Positions 43,384-53,203 of a DNA stretch of 64,000 nucleotides are shown here, in pieces. A program made the translations under genes and the position numbers. The notes beneath the pieces are model-generated. The model saw only the letters and a program-made list of their open reading frames with translations. It searched no databases and was not told the DNA's origin. Each line of letters starts with the position of its first letter. Positions within the stretch are counted from its first letter, which is position 1. Origin of the DNA: Sphingopyxis sp. YF1 (GTDB taxonomy: Bacteria; Pseudomonadota; Alphaproteobacteria; Sphingomonadales; Sphingomonadaceae). The stretch covers positions 1,364,001-1,428,000 of the forward strand of contig NZ_CP033204.1 in the NCBI RefSeq assembly GCF_022701295.1. Direction: 5' to 3'.

Positions 43384-45744
43384 TCAGAAACGCGCGCTGA
43401 CGCTGACCCAATAGCTGCGCGCCTTGTCCTTGTTGTTGTAGTGATCGATGTAGGTCGGCGTGTAGGCGCCGTTCACCGGATCGCCGAAATCGACGTCATA
43501 GGCGCGGAAGTCCTGGTCGAGCAGGTTGTTCACCCGGCCGCTGATCGTCAAATGATCGTTGATCCGATATTGCGCGCCGAAATTGAGCACCGTGTAGCTC
43601 TTGTAATAGAGATGGTCGCCGTTCGTCGCGACACCGCGATAGCGGCGCGAACGATGTTCGGCCGAGAGCTGCGCCGACACGCCGTCGAGCGGCTGCCAGT
43701 CGAGCGTTGCGTTCGCCATATGCCGCGCCGACTGGGTCAGCGGCTGGCCCGCCGAGGCGCCGGTGAGCTGCTTGCTGTCGGTGTAGGTGTAATTGGCGCG
43801 GATCGACAGGCCGGTGAAGAATTCATAGCGGCCCGCGACCTCGGCCCCCTTGATCCGCGCCCTGTCGATGTTGAACGGGATGCTGATCGTGCGGCCGAGC
43901 CCGAGGACTTCCCAATAATCGCCGAGATTGGCGCAGGGGCGCACGAAGTTGGTGAGCGCGCAGGGTTCGACGAGCGTCGTGTCGATCTTGTCCCTGAACT
44001 TGTTGTGGAACAGGGTGACGTTGAAGCCGCTGGCGGCGGTCGGATTCCAGTAGAGCGCGATCTCGCTGTTGACGCTGGTTTCGGGCTTGAGGTCGGGATT
44101 GCCGATGAACGGGCTGGTGCCCTGGCCGCCGAAGCCGCGGATGCCGTCGTAGAGGTCGGTGGTCTTCGGCGTCTTGTACCCCGTGCTCACCCCGCCCTTG
44201 ACCGTGAGCGTCGGGGTGATCGCATAATTGGCGTAGAGGCGCGGGCTGACATGGCCGCCGAAGAGATTGTGGTTGTCGTATCGGATGCCGCCGGTGAGGC
44301 TGAAGCCTTCGAAGATGGTCCAGTTGTCCTCGGCGAACAGCGACCAGAGGCGGTGGTCCTGTACCGCGTCGATCCCGCCCACCGCGGCTTCGAGCCCGAA
44401 TACGCCGTCGTCGAGCGTGCCGTCGATATACTGCCCGCCGATCACGAAATTATGCCGTCCCGCGAGGTTTTCGACCGGGATGTCGATGCGTACGTCGAGT
44501 GTCGACTGCGCGCTTTCGAGCGTGCGCAGCGGGCGCGGCAGGAAGGTGCGTTCGGCGAGCGCGCGGCGCTCGGCGGTGGGGATGCCGGCATAAGGGCCGG
44601 TGCCGCTGTACATCTGTTGCAGGAGCAGGCGTTCGGCGACCGAGAAGGGCATGGTGCGGCCCTTGTTGTTGGTCTTGATATGCGCGAACGAGACGAAGCT
44701 GCGCGCGAAGCCCCAGTCGCCATGATGGCTGACCGCCCAGTTCAGGCGGTCGAAGACCTGATCCTCGGTATAGCCGACGCGCGGCTGGACGATGCCGCCC
44801 GAGGCGCGCCAGATGCTGTCAATACCGTCGAGCGTGCCGAGCGGATAGGTGATTGCGCCGGTATCGGGATCGACGATCGGGGTGTTGTCATAGACCTGTT
44901 TCGAATAGTCGATGTCGAAGAGGAAGCTGTGGTCGGGCGACGGGGTGAAGGTCAGCGAGCCGCCATAGCTGCGGTTGGTGTTGCGCACCGTCTTGCCGCC
45001 GCCGCCGAAGCCGAGCCCGCGGACGTGCGAGACGCCGGCCGGATCGGCGACGGGCGCGAAATCGGGTTCCGACGGGTAGCGCTTGTAATAGGAACCGCGC
45101 AGCTTCATCCCGATGATGCCGGGGACTATCGGGCCGCTGACATTGGCGTCGAAGGTCATGTCGTCGCCGAAGTCACTGTCTTCCTGGATGCTGCGCCCGA
45201 AGGTCGCCGAGCCGCTCCAGCGATCGAGCACCTTCTTGGTAATGATGTTGATCACCCCGCCGAGCGCGTCGGCGCCGTAGAGGGTCGAGGCGGGGCCGCG
45301 AATGACCTCGATCCGCTCGATCGCGTCGAGCGGCGGAATGTGGTTGAACTGATTGCCGCCGAAGCTGTTCGGATAGATGTCGCCATGGTTGTTCTGGCGG
45401 CGGCCGTCGATCAGGACCAGCGTATAGTCGGACCCCATGCCGCGGATGCTGATCGTGCGCTGGCCGGTCTTGTCCGACGTCTCGCCGACGTCGACGCCCT
45501 CGATGTCGCGGACCGCGTCGATCAGCGTCATATAGGGGCGCTGGCGCAGCTCCGCCTCGCTGACCACGGTGATGCTCGCGGGGGCGTCGGTGATCTTCTG
45601 TTCATAGCCGGTGGCGGTGACGACGATGTCGCTGCCCGGCGCGTCGCCCTCTTCGGCGGCGGCGGGCACGGCGAGCATGGTCGCGATCGTGATCGCGGCG
45701 ATGCTGGCGTTGCGTGCGGTGGAAGAGCGAAGCGGCTTGATCAT
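43384..45744 (-). CDS. TonB-dependent outer-membrane receptor
   Basis: The 786-residue receptor has a signal peptide, a plug domain and a beta-barrel. The plug contains ITDAPASITVVSEAELRQRPYMTLIDAVRDIEGVDVGE, the SIRGMGSDYTLVLIDGRRQN region, and GPASTLYGADALGGVINIITKK. The protein ends with Phe after the last strand (YWVSVSARF). A Fur box directly upstream points to a ferric-siderophore or other iron ligand, FepA/CirA-like; the substrate is not known. It is divergent from a two-component system across the same regulatory region. Confidence 0.93.
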   Translation of the reverse strand: MIKPLRSSTARNASIAAITIATMLAVPAAAEEGDAPGSDIVVTATGYEQKITDAPASITVVSEAELRQRPYMTLIDAVRDIEGVDVGETSDKTGQRTISIRGMGSDYTLVLIDGRRQNNHGDIYPNSFGGNQFNHIPPLDAIERIEVIRGPASTLYGADALGGVINIITKKVLDRWSGSATFGRSIQEDSDFGDDMTFDANVSGPIVPGIIGMKLRGSYYKRYPSEPDFAPVADPAGVSHVRGLGFGGGGKTVRNTNRSYGGSLTFTPSPDHSFLFDIDYSKQVYDNTPIVDPDTGAITYPLGTLDGIDSIWRASGGIVQPRVGYTEDQVFDRLNWAVSHHGDWGFARSFVSFAHIKTNNKGRTMPFSVAERLLLQQMYSGTGPYAGIPTAERRALAERTFLPRPLRTLESAQSTLDVRIDIPVENLAGRHNFVIGGQYIDGTLDDGVFGLEAAVGGIDAVQDHRLWSLFAEDNWTIFEGFSLTGGIRYDNHNLFGGHVSPRLYANYAITPTLTVKGGVSTGYKTPKTTDLYDGIRGFGGQGTSPFIGNPDLKPETSVNSEIALYWNPTAASGFNVTLFHNKFRDKIDTTLVEPCALTNFVRPCANLGDYWEVLGLGRTISIPFNIDRARIKGAEVAGRYEFFTGLSIRANYTYTDSKQLTGASAGQPLTQSARHMANATLDWQPLDGVSAQLSAEHRSRRYRGVATNGDHLYYKSYTVLNFGAQYRINDHLTISGRVNNLLDQDFRAYDVDFGDPVNGAYTPTYIDHYNNKDKARSYWVSVSARF

Positions 45745-45764
45745 CTGGTACCCCCGATAATGCG

Positions 45765-45777
45765 AATGATTATCATT
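45765..45777. promoter_or_regulatory. Fur box
   Basis: AATGATTATCATT is a perfect 6-1-6 Fur palindrome, extended by GATAATGCG on the left. It begins 21 bp upstream of the receptor gene and lies about 130 bp before the response-regulator gene on the other strand. Confidence 0.85.
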
Positions 45778-45906
45778 GACATTCGAGGGGCGAACTGGTG
45801 CGGACGGCGCGCCGGGTCAATTGCGAAGACGGCGGCGCAGCGCGGGAGCAATACTTTGTTACATTCGGCAGCGATCGACGGGCCGGACCCCGGGGCGGGC
45901 GGACGC

Positions 45907-46629
45907 GTGCCGTCCGTCCCGCCGCATATCGTCGTCGTCGAGGACGATGCCGGGGTGCGCACGCTGCTGTCGCGCATCCTGCGCGAATGCGGTTACGACG
46001 TCACCGGCGCGGCCGACGGCGCCGAGCTGGAAGCCGCGATGGCGGCGCGGCAGGTCGACCTGCTGCTGCTCGATATCATGCTGCCGGGGGCGTGCGGGCT
46101 CGACATCTGCCGCACGATCCGCGCGCGCAGCCGCGTGCCGATCATCATGATCAGCGCGCGCGGGCAGGAAAGCGACCGCGTCGCGGGGCTCGACCTCGGC
46201 GCCGACGACTATGTCGCCAAGCCCTTCGGCCGCGCCGAGGTGTTGGCGCGGGTGCGCGCGGTGCTGCGCCGCGCCGGCGACGCGCATGTGCCGCTCGACG
46301 TGCCCGCGCCCGAATGCTTCGACTTTGCGGGCTGGCGCTATCATGCGCGGCGCCGCGAGCTGGTCGCGCCGTCGGGCGCCGAGGTCGAATTGACCGCCGC
46401 CGAGCATGAACTGCTGCTGACATTGCTGCGTTACCCGCAGCGGATGATCGGGCGCGAGCGGTTGCTTGAGCTGTCGCGCAGCCGGATCGCGACGTCGACC
46501 GACCGCAGCATCGACGTGCTGATCAGCCGGCTCCGGCGCAAGATCGGCGACGGTCGCAAGTCGCGCCCGCTGATCCGGACGATACGCGGCGTCGGGTACA
46601 TGTTCGCCGCCGAAGTGAGCCTATCCTGA
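45907..46629 (+). CDS. OmpR-family response regulator
   Basis: The 240-residue regulator has a receiver with acidic residues EDD (12-14), phospho-acceptor Asp56 in LLLLDIMLPG, and the conserved Lys in DYVAKPFGRAE. It has a winged-helix DNA-binding domain of the OmpR type (LTAAEHELLLTLLRYPQRMIGRERLLEL to IRTIRGVGYMF). The start GTG 45907 is taken; TTG 45856 is an alternative without a better SD. The kinase gene follows 2 bp later. Because the Fur box is upstream of both this pair and the receptor, iron may control the system. Confidence 0.9.
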   Translation: MPSVPPHIVVVEDDAGVRTLLSRILRECGYDVTGAADGAELEAAMAARQVDLLLLDIMLPGACGLDICRTIRARSRVPIIMISARGQESDRVAGLDLGADDYVAKPFGRAEVLARVRAVLRRAGDAHVPLDVPAPECFDFAGWRYHARRRELVAPSGAEVELTAAEHELLLTLLRYPQRMIGRERLLELSRSRIATSTDRSIDVLISRLRRKIGDGRKSRPLIRTIRGVGYMFAAEVSLS

Positions 46630-46631
46630 CC

Positions 46632-47966
46632 ATGGCGCTGCGGCGGCTGGGCATGGTCGGGCGGATCGCGCTGGTGCTCGTCGCGGCGGTCGCGCTCGAA
46701 TTCGCCGGCAATGTCGCGCTGCTCCGCTGGCAGGAGCGCGAACTGGTGCCCGAAGCGCAGGTCGCGCGGATCGGGGCGCGGCTGGCGCTTGCCGAGCGCA
46801 CCGCGCTCGCGAGCCACCCGAAGCATCGCGGGCGGCGACTGCACGCGCTGGCCGGCGACGGCGCGACGCTGAACTGGGTGCCGCGCTCGGTCATCACCGA
46901 CTATAGCGGCTCGTTCGAGCGGCTCGCGGCGCTGCGCGCGCGGCTGGTGCAGGCCGCGCCCGCGCTCGCCGGGCGCGAGCTGCGGCTGACGCTGATGCCG
47001 TCGGCGAAGGCGGGCGAGCGCGACCTGCTCGGCGCGATCCAGCTCGCCGACGGCAGCTATGTCACCTTTCGCGTCGGCCCCTATCTCGGCGCGCCGCCGG
47101 CGCCGGGCAGGGTGATGCTGCTCCATCTGCTGCTGATCGCCGCGGTGCTGGGTCTTGCGCTCGCGATGGTGCAGGCGCTGGTGCGGCCGCTCCGCAATCT
47201 CGCCGCGGCGGCCGACGCAACGGGGCAGGGGCGGACGGGAACGATCATCGCCGAGGGGCCGCCCGAGGTGCGGCGCGTCGCAACCGCCTTTGCCGCGATG
47301 CAGCAACGGTTACTGGGTGCGATGGCGGACCAGACGCACGCGCTGGTCGCGGTCTCGCACGATTTGCGCACCCCGATCCAGCGGCTGCGGCTGCGCGCCG
47401 CGCTGCTCCCCGACAGCGACGACCGCGACGCGATCCACGATGATCTGGCCGAGATGGAGCGTTTCATCGAATCGACGCTCGCCTATGTCCGCAGCGGCGA
47501 GGAGGAAGCGGCGCGGCTGGTCGACGTCGCGGCGATCGTAGCGACCGCGGTCGACGCCGCCGCTGATCTGGGCGCCGCGATCGGCTGGCACGGCCCCGAC
47601 GAGCTTCCCGCAACCGTCCGCCCGCTCGCGGTCAATCGCATCCTCGCCAATCTGATCGACAATGCCCGGCGCCACGCGGCGCGGATCGTGGTGACGCTTG
47701 CACATGCGCCGCACAACCGGTTCCTGCTGACGGTCGAGGACGACGGCCCGGGCATCCCTCCCGACCGGCGCGCCGAGGCGCTGCTGCCCTTTCGCCGCCT
47801 CGACGGCGCGCGCGGCCGCAGCGCGGGCGGCGCCGGGCTGGGCCTTGCGATCGCGGTGAAGGCGGTCGAGGCGATGGAGGGCAAGCTGACGCTGGGCGAC
47901 AGCGCGCTCGGCGGGCTCGCGGTGCGGGTGGGCTTGCCGAAGGAGTGCGGAATTAATGGGTCCTGA
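46632..47966 (+). CDS. EnvZ-type sensor histidine kinase
   Basis: The 444-residue kinase has TM1 (about 10-32), a periplasmic segment of about 130 residues, TM2 (162-182), a HAMP linker and the HisKA domain with His243 in VSHDLRTPIQ. The HATPase motifs are N-box ILANLIDNARRHA, VEDDGPGIP and GGAGLGLAIAVKAVEAMEG. It pairs with the regulator upstream. The periplasmic sensor is short and shows no known domain, so the signal is open. It converges on the DUF885 gene with 2 bp between the stops. Confidence 0.93.
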   Translation: MALRRLGMVGRIALVLVAAVALEFAGNVALLRWQERELVPEAQVARIGARLALAERTALASHPKHRGRRLHALAGDGATLNWVPRSVITDYSGSFERLAALRARLVQAAPALAGRELRLTLMPSAKAGERDLLGAIQLADGSYVTFRVGPYLGAPPAPGRVMLLHLLLIAAVLGLALAMVQALVRPLRNLAAAADATGQGRTGTIIAEGPPEVRRVATAFAAMQQRLLGAMADQTHALVAVSHDLRTPIQRLRLRAALLPDSDDRDAIHDDLAEMERFIESTLAYVRSGEEEAARLVDVAAIVATAVDAAADLGAAIGWHGPDELPATVRPLAVNRILANLIDNARRHAARIVVTLAHAPHNRFLLTVEDDGPGIPPDRRAEALLPFRRLDGARGRSAGGAGLGLAIAVKAVEAMEGKLTLGDSALGGLAVRVGLPKECGINGS

Positions 47967-47968
47967 CC

Positions 47969-49798
47969 CTAGCCCTTCTGCGCCGCGGTCCAGCGTTCGA
48001 TCACACCCGCGAGTACCTCGATCGGCATCGCGCCCGCCGAGAGCGCGGTGTCGTGGAAGCCGCGCAGGTCGAATTTGGCGCCGAGCGCGGCCTTTGCCTT
48101 TTCGCGGATCGCGACCCACTGGGTCTGGCCGACCATGTAGCTCGTCGCCTGTCCGGGCCAGACGCAATAGCGTTCGATCTCGGTGACGTTCGAGGGTTCG
48201 GGGGTGCCGAGCGTCTCGTTATAATATTGGATCGCCCTCTCTCGCGTCCATTTATAGTGGTGGAGACCGGTGTCGGCGACGAGGCGCGCGGCGCGGAACA
48301 TGTAGGACTGGAGATAGCCGAGGCGGCCCCACGGGTCGTTTTCGTACACGCCCATCTCGTCGGCGAGCTGTTCGGCGTAAAGGCCCCAGCCCTCGGTATA
48401 GACCGAGTAGGCGGGGAGGCGGCGGAGGCGCGGGATTCCGGTCGCTTCCTGCGCCAGCGCGATCTGGTGGTGATGTCCGGGCGAGGCCTCGTGATAGGTG
48501 AGGGTCGGCAGCGTCCACGACGGGTTTTCGGCGGTGCCGCGCAGGTTGATATAATAAGCGCCGGGGCGCGAGCCGTCGAGCGCGGGGATCTGGTAATAGC
48601 CGCCGGTCGCGCCATCCTCGATATCGGCGGGGACGCGGCGGATCTCGACCCTGGCCTTGGGAAGGCGGCCGAAAGCTTCGGGCAGCCGTGCCTGGATCGC
48701 CTGCATCTGGGCGTTGAGTTCGGCGATCAGCTTTGTCTTGCCCTCGTCGGTGTTCGGATAGAGGAAGCGCGGGTCCTTGCCGAGTGCGCGCATGCGTTCG
48801 GCGACGCTGCCCTTGGTCATGCCCTGCGCCCTGAAGATCGCATCGGCCTGTGCGCTCAAATCGGCGACGCGGTCGAGGCCGAGTTGGTGGACCTCCTCCG
48901 CCGACATGCCCGTCGTCGTCGCGTAGCGCAGCGCATAGGCGTAATATTCGTCGCCCTTGGGCAGGCGCCAGACGCCGGCGTCGTGCGCCGCCTTGGGCCG
49001 CGCCGCGCGCAGTTCGTCGGCCTGCCGCCGCATCGCGGGGTAGATGCGGTCCTTGACGATCGCGGCGCAGCGTGCGGCCCAGTCGCCGGGAATATCCTCT
49101 GTCTTCGCCGCGATATTCTTCACGAGCCCATTGGCATCGGGCGCGGGCGCCCAGATGCGATCGAACTGGCCGAGGGTGCGGTCGATGACGAAGTCGGGCG
49201 GGATCACGCCATTCCGGTGGTCGGCGGCGATGCGTCCGGTCTCGTTATCGAGCTGGGCGGCGAAGTCGGCGCAGCGCGCGAGATAGGCCTCGGCATCGGC
49301 GGCGTTGGCGATCGCATGCTGGTTGATCAGAAAGTCGGGGATCGAGCGATAGGTGCCCGAAAGCTGCGTCACCGGGTGCGGTTCGGGCCAGCTGTGGAGG
49401 CCATAGTCGAAGCTGTCATAGGCCTTGACGAAATGCTGCCAGGGGCCGTGGAAGGTCTCGTAGTTCACGAGGTCCATGCCCGAAAGCTTTGAAACATTGA
49501 TCGTGTCCAGCTCGGCGAGGCCGTCGCGATAGAGCTGGTGGCTGCGCTTGATTCCCGCGGGCGAGCGGTCGTCGAGCTTTGCCTTGAGCGGGGCGCGGCC
49601 ACCCTTGTCGAGCCCGAGCGCGGTGGCGAATTCGGGGCTTTCGTCGACCAGCCGGTCGTAGATGCGCTCGTAGATGGCGGTGAGCTTTGCGCCCTCGCCC
49701 GTCGGAGCATCGGCGAGCATCGCGCGCGCGGGCGCACGAACGGTCGCGAGCGCGGAGCCGGCAGCGAGGGTGGCGAGAAGGGTGCGGCGGTCGAGCAT
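47969..49798 (-). CDS. DUF885 family secreted protein (putative peptidase)
   Basis: The 609-residue protein has an RR-type export signal (MLDRRTLLATLAAGSALATVRAPARA). The DUF885 signature is the motif HEASPGHHHQIALA, with a zinc-peptidase-like HExxxGH, and TEGWGLYAEQLADEMG. DUF885 proteins are thought to be metallopeptidases related to the M32 group; activity is not shown for most. Periplasmic location is likely. It is the last of three minus-strand genes (manC, AraC regulator, this gene) with small gaps. Confidence 0.9.
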   Translation of the reverse strand: MLDRRTLLATLAAGSALATVRAPARAMLADAPTGEGAKLTAIYERIYDRLVDESPEFATALGLDKGGRAPLKAKLDDRSPAGIKRSHQLYRDGLAELDTINVSKLSGMDLVNYETFHGPWQHFVKAYDSFDYGLHSWPEPHPVTQLSGTYRSIPDFLINQHAIANAADAEAYLARCADFAAQLDNETGRIAADHRNGVIPPDFVIDRTLGQFDRIWAPAPDANGLVKNIAAKTEDIPGDWAARCAAIVKDRIYPAMRRQADELRAARPKAAHDAGVWRLPKGDEYYAYALRYATTTGMSAEEVHQLGLDRVADLSAQADAIFRAQGMTKGSVAERMRALGKDPRFLYPNTDEGKTKLIAELNAQMQAIQARLPEAFGRLPKARVEIRRVPADIEDGATGGYYQIPALDGSRPGAYYINLRGTAENPSWTLPTLTYHEASPGHHHQIALAQEATGIPRLRRLPAYSVYTEGWGLYAEQLADEMGVYENDPWGRLGYLQSYMFRAARLVADTGLHHYKWTRERAIQYYNETLGTPEPSNVTEIERYCVWPGQATSYMVGQTQWVAIREKAKAALGAKFDLRGFHDTALSAGAMPIEVLAGVIERWTAAQKG

Positions 49799-49844
49799 CG
49801 GCGAACTCCAATATGGTGTGTTGTCCGGGTGCTACACGTTTGGC

Positions 49845-50555
49845 CTATCCGAGTCTTGTATCGATTTGACCTTTTTTTCGCCAGCGGCCCGGCGGGGCGC
49901 CGCTGAGCCGCGCAACCGCGTGCGTCATATGCGCCTGGTCGGCGAAGCCGAAGCGGTGCGCGATCGCCGCCAGCGGCTCGGCACCGGCGCGCACCGCCGC
50001 GAGCGCGGCGCGCGCGCGGGCGTCGGCGCGATACGCCTTTGGCGTGCACCCATAGGCGGCGCGAAAACCGCGGCTGAGCGTTTCGGCGCGCACGCCGGTG
50101 CGCTCGGCCCATTCGCCGAGGACGATCGTCACGGCGCCGCGCAGGTCGCGCGCGAGCAGGTCGGGCCAGTCGCGCGCGCCGTCGGGCGCCGCGACGAACT
50201 GTTCGGCAAAGAGTCGCACGGCGGCGCGCGGGTCGCGCGCGGCGAGGCGGACGAGCGCGTCGGGGTCGGCGACGCGACCGCGCACATGCGGCGTCCGGGC
50301 GAGTTCGGGCGGGAGGTCGAGTATGAGGACGCGCGCGCCGCGTGCCTCGACGCGGTCGAGGTGCGATTCGAAGGCGTGGTGGATCAGCGCGTCGCCGGCG
50401 CGAACGTCGAAGCGCCCCTCGTCGCCGGCTTCCTGATAGCCGCCCTCGAGCACAACCGCGACGAAAGGGGCGTCGTGGCAATGGCGGGTGCGCAGTTCGT
50501 GCGGATGGTGGGCGAGCAGTCCGAGCAGTGCATCGGCGAAGCAGCGCGCGCCCAT
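49845..50555 (-). CDS. AraC-family transcriptional regulator
   Basis: The 236-residue protein has an N-terminal cupin-like sensor part (residues about 20-90, with HCHDAPFVAVVLEGGYQEAG and AGDALIHHAFESHLDRV). Two helix-turn-helix units of the AraC type follow (about 145-235: LGEWAERTGVRAETLSRGFRAAYGCTPKAYR and PLAAIAHRFGFADQAHMTHAVARLSG). The effector is unknown. The gene begins 4 bp after the manC stop, so the two are probably cotranscribed. Confidence 0.9.
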   Translation of the reverse strand: MGARCFADALLGLLAHHPHELRTRHCHDAPFVAVVLEGGYQEAGDEGRFDVRAGDALIHHAFESHLDRVEARGARVLILDLPPELARTPHVRGRVADPDALVRLAARDPRAAVRLFAEQFVAAPDGARDWPDLLARDLRGAVTIVLGEWAERTGVRAETLSRGFRAAYGCTPKAYRADARARAALAAVRAGAEPLAAIAHRFGFADQAHMTHAVARLSGAPPGRWRKKGQIDTRLG

Positions 50556-50559
50556 CGCG

Positions 50560-51600
50560 CTATTCGCGCGCCTTGGCCGCGGCGCGGACGTCCTGGCAGC
50601 GCGCCAGCGGCATGACGAGGATGTCGTCGCCGTCGACGACCACCGCGACGCCCTCCATGCCGATCACCGACACGCGCTTGTCGCCCGCGCGGATCAGATT
50701 GCCGCTGCTGTCGTGGAGGAAGACGTCGCCGGACACGGCATTGCCGGCCGGATCGTGCGCGGCGAGTGCGTGCACCGCCTGCCAGCTGCCGAGGTCGGAC
50801 CAGCCCATCGCAACGGGGACGATCGCGACGCGCGCGTCCTTTTCCATCACGGCATAGTCGATCGAGTCCGACGGCGCCTTTTCGAATTCGGGCGCGTCGG
50901 CGTAGAGCGCGTCGCCATCGTACATGCCCGCGGCGACCGCGCGGTCGGCGGCTTCGAAGATCGCGCGACAATGGGTGAGCATCGCGTCGCGCATGCGCCC
51001 GGCGCGGAACAGGAAGATACCGGCGTTCCAGCTGTAGCCGCCCGCAGCGAGCATCCTTTCGGCATCCGCGAGCGGCGGCTTTTCGACGAAGCGCTCGACC
51101 GCGAAGCCTTCTTCGCCGAGCGCCGCGCCGCTCGCGATATAGCCGAAACCGGTGTCGGGGTGCGTCGGGGTGATACCGAAGGTGACGAGCCAGTCCTGCT
51201 GCGCGAGCCGCGCGCCCTTTGCGATCGCGGCGTGGAAGGCCGGAACGTCGGCGATGACATGGTCGCTGGGCATGACGAGCAGCAAGGTGACGGCATCGGC
51301 GCGCGCCACCGCGAGCGCGATCGCCGCGGCGGTGTTGCGCGGCATCGGTTCGACGAGCAGCGCGGCCTCGTGCGGTCCCATCTGTTCGCGCACGGTGGCC
51401 ACATGCGCGTCGCCGCACAGGATGATCGGGGGCAGGAAATGCTCGCCCGCCGGGGTGCGCGCGACGGTCTGGCGGAACAGGCTCTCGCTGCCGGTGAGCG
51501 GCAGAAACTGTTTTGCGCGCGTGCCGCGCGATTCGGGCCAGAGGCGCGTTCCGGCGCCGCCGCACAGGATGACGGGTTGGATCTGGAGGGTCATGGGCAT
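50560..51600 (-). CDS. manC: Mannose-1-phosphate guanylyltransferase
   Basis: The enzyme makes GDP-mannose from mannose-1-phosphate and GTP, a precursor for exopolysaccharide and glycan. The 346-residue product has the nucleotidyltransferase signature VILCGGAGTRLWPESRG, the KQFLPL motif, MPRNTAAAIALA, VMPSDHVI and FVEKP. It lacks the C-terminal phosphomannose-isomerase cupin domain found in two-domain enzymes, so isomerase activity must come from elsewhere. ATGs at 51600 and 51594 are both possible. The gene is divergent from the exopolysaccharide transferase at 51813, supporting a common role. Confidence 0.93.
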   Translation of the reverse strand: MPMTLQIQPVILCGGAGTRLWPESRGTRAKQFLPLTGSESLFRQTVARTPAGEHFLPPIILCGDAHVATVREQMGPHEAALLVEPMPRNTAAAIALAVARADAVTLLLVMPSDHVIADVPAFHAAIAKGARLAQQDWLVTFGITPTHPDTGFGYIASGAALGEEGFAVERFVEKPPLADAERMLAAGGYSWNAGIFLFRAGRMRDAMLTHCRAIFEAADRAVAAGMYDGDALYADAPEFEKAPSDSIDYAVMEKDARVAIVPVAMGWSDLGSWQAVHALAAHDPAGNAVSGDVFLHDSSGNLIRAGDKRVSVIGMEGVAVVVDGDDILVMPLARCQDVRAAAKARE

Positions 51601-51812
51601 CGGTCTAACCCGTTGAAGCGAGGCGTGTCATCCCCTGATTGGAGGTTTTCGGGGCGATTGCGGGCGAGCGTTGCGATTGCCGGGCCGGTCGACGGGACCG
51701 AACGGCTTTGACTTTCGCCATGGCGCGGAACAAAGCGGCGTGCAGGTGTAAAATTAACCGACACTTCATCCCTCGGCTTTAGGGTATCTGCCCGAAAGGG
51801 CTGCCATTTTCC

Positions 51813-53201
51813 ATGTTTCGTCTGTTCAAACATTATGTTCCGCACGCGGTGGTCTGGCTCGCGCTGATCGAGTTTTGCGCGCTGCTCGCCTCGGCCGAGG
51901 GGGCGTGGCATCTTTACGCGCACCAGGCGGGCTTCGACGCGGGACCGATCGGCGAGCGCTGGCTCCCGCTGCTGACCTTTGCCGTATCGAACATGCTCGC
52001 GATGATGGCGGTCGGCATGTACGGGACCGAGGCGCTGCGCGCGATGGGGTTCGCGACGGCGCGGCTGCTCGCGGCGATCTCGCTCGGGGTGATCTTCCTG
52101 TCGGTGCTGGGTTTCGTCCTGCCGACGGTGACGCTGTGGCGCGCGAACAGCATTTACGCGATGGTGTTCGCGATCGTGCTGCTCCTCGCAGTGCGGTTGA
52201 TGCTCACGCAGAGCGCGGGCACCGACGCCTTTCGCCGCCGCATCCTCGTGCTCGGCGCGGGGCCGCGCGCGGCGCGGCTGAAGGCGTTGTCGGAGGAACC
52301 GGGGCGCGGTTTCCAGATCGCGGGCTATGTCGCGATGGCGGCGACCGAAAAGGCCGTAACCGGCGCGCTGCCGCGCGCGAAGGTCGCAAGCCTGGCCGAT
52401 CATGCCGTCGCGCTGGGCGCGGGCGAGGTGGTGCTGGCGATGGAGGAGCGGCGCGGTGCGCTGCCGCTCGCCGACCTGCTCCGCGTCAAGACCACCGGGG
52501 TCCATGTCAACGATATCGCAAGCTTCCTCGAGCGCGAGACCGGGCGCGTCGACCTTGCCACCACGAACCCCAGTTTCCTGATCTTTTCCGACGGCTTTTC
52601 GGCGGGGCAGCGGATCGCGCGGGCGAGCAAGCGCGTGTTCGACATCCTCGCGAGCCTCGCGGTGCTCGTCATCGGCCTGCCGCTGATCCTGATCGCCGGA
52701 ATCGCGGTCAAGCTCGACAGCAAGGGGCCGGTTTTCTATCGCCAGCCGCGCGTCGGGCTGTTCGGTGCGCCGTACGACGTCGTCAAGATCCGGTCGATGC
52801 GCACCGACGCCGAAGCGGCGGGCAAGGCGGTGTGGGCGAGCGAGAACGACCCCCGCATCACGCGCGTCGGCCATATCATCCGCAAGCTCCGGATCGACGA
52901 GCTGCCGCAGCTGTGGTGCGTGCTCAAGGGCGAGATGAGCTTCGTCGGTCCGCGTCCCGAACGCCCGAGCTTCGTCGAGGAGCTGGAGCGCGAACTGCCC
53001 TATTATGCCGAGCGGCACATGGTGAAGCCGGGGCTGACCGGCTGGGCGCAGATCAACTATCCCTATGGCGCGTCGGTCGAGGATGCGCGGGTGAAGCTCG
53101 AATACGACCTTTATTACGCGAAGAATTATTCGCCCTTCCTCGACCTCCTGATCCTGCTCCAGACGGTGCGTGTGGTGCTGTGGCCCGAGGGGGCCCGCTG
53201 A
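51813..53201 (+). CDS. Polyprenyl glycosylphosphotransferase (PEP-CTERM-associated sugar transferase)
   Basis: This 462-residue membrane protein starts exopolysaccharide synthesis by moving a sugar phosphate to the lipid carrier. It has four TM helices, a middle CoA-binding-like domain (RRRILVLGAGPRAARLKAL), a fifth TM helix and the C-terminal sugar transferase domain. The latter has KRVFDILASLAVLVIGLPLI, the GPVFYRQPRVG block and GLTGWAQINYPYGASVEDARVKLEYDLYY. It matches the type that accompanies XrtA exosortase loci, and prsK follows after 2 bp, which agrees. Confidence 0.93.
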   Translation: MFRLFKHYVPHAVVWLALIEFCALLASAEGAWHLYAHQAGFDAGPIGERWLPLLTFAVSNMLAMMAVGMYGTEALRAMGFATARLLAAISLGVIFLSVLGFVLPTVTLWRANSIYAMVFAIVLLLAVRLMLTQSAGTDAFRRRILVLGAGPRAARLKALSEEPGRGFQIAGYVAMAATEKAVTGALPRAKVASLADHAVALGAGEVVLAMEERRGALPLADLLRVKTTGVHVNDIASFLERETGRVDLATTNPSFLIFSDGFSAGQRIARASKRVFDILASLAVLVIGLPLILIAGIAVKLDSKGPVFYRQPRVGLFGAPYDVVKIRSMRTDAEAAGKAVWASENDPRITRVGHIIRKLRIDELPQLWCVLKGEMSFVGPRPERPSFVEELERELPYYAERHMVKPGLTGWAQINYPYGASVEDARVKLEYDLYYAKNYSPFLDLLILLQTVRVVLWPEGAR

Positions 53202-53203
53202 CC

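Noticed and set aside
43441..45906. Long frame upstream of the OmpR-type regulator
   Set aside because: It is antisense to the TonB-dependent receptor; the regulator's receiver domain begins just after GTG 45907.
51700..51812. Sigma54 -24/-12 promoter before the sugar transferase gene
   Set aside because: TGGCGCGG...AAAGC has the GC one base off the required spacing and a poor -12 element.
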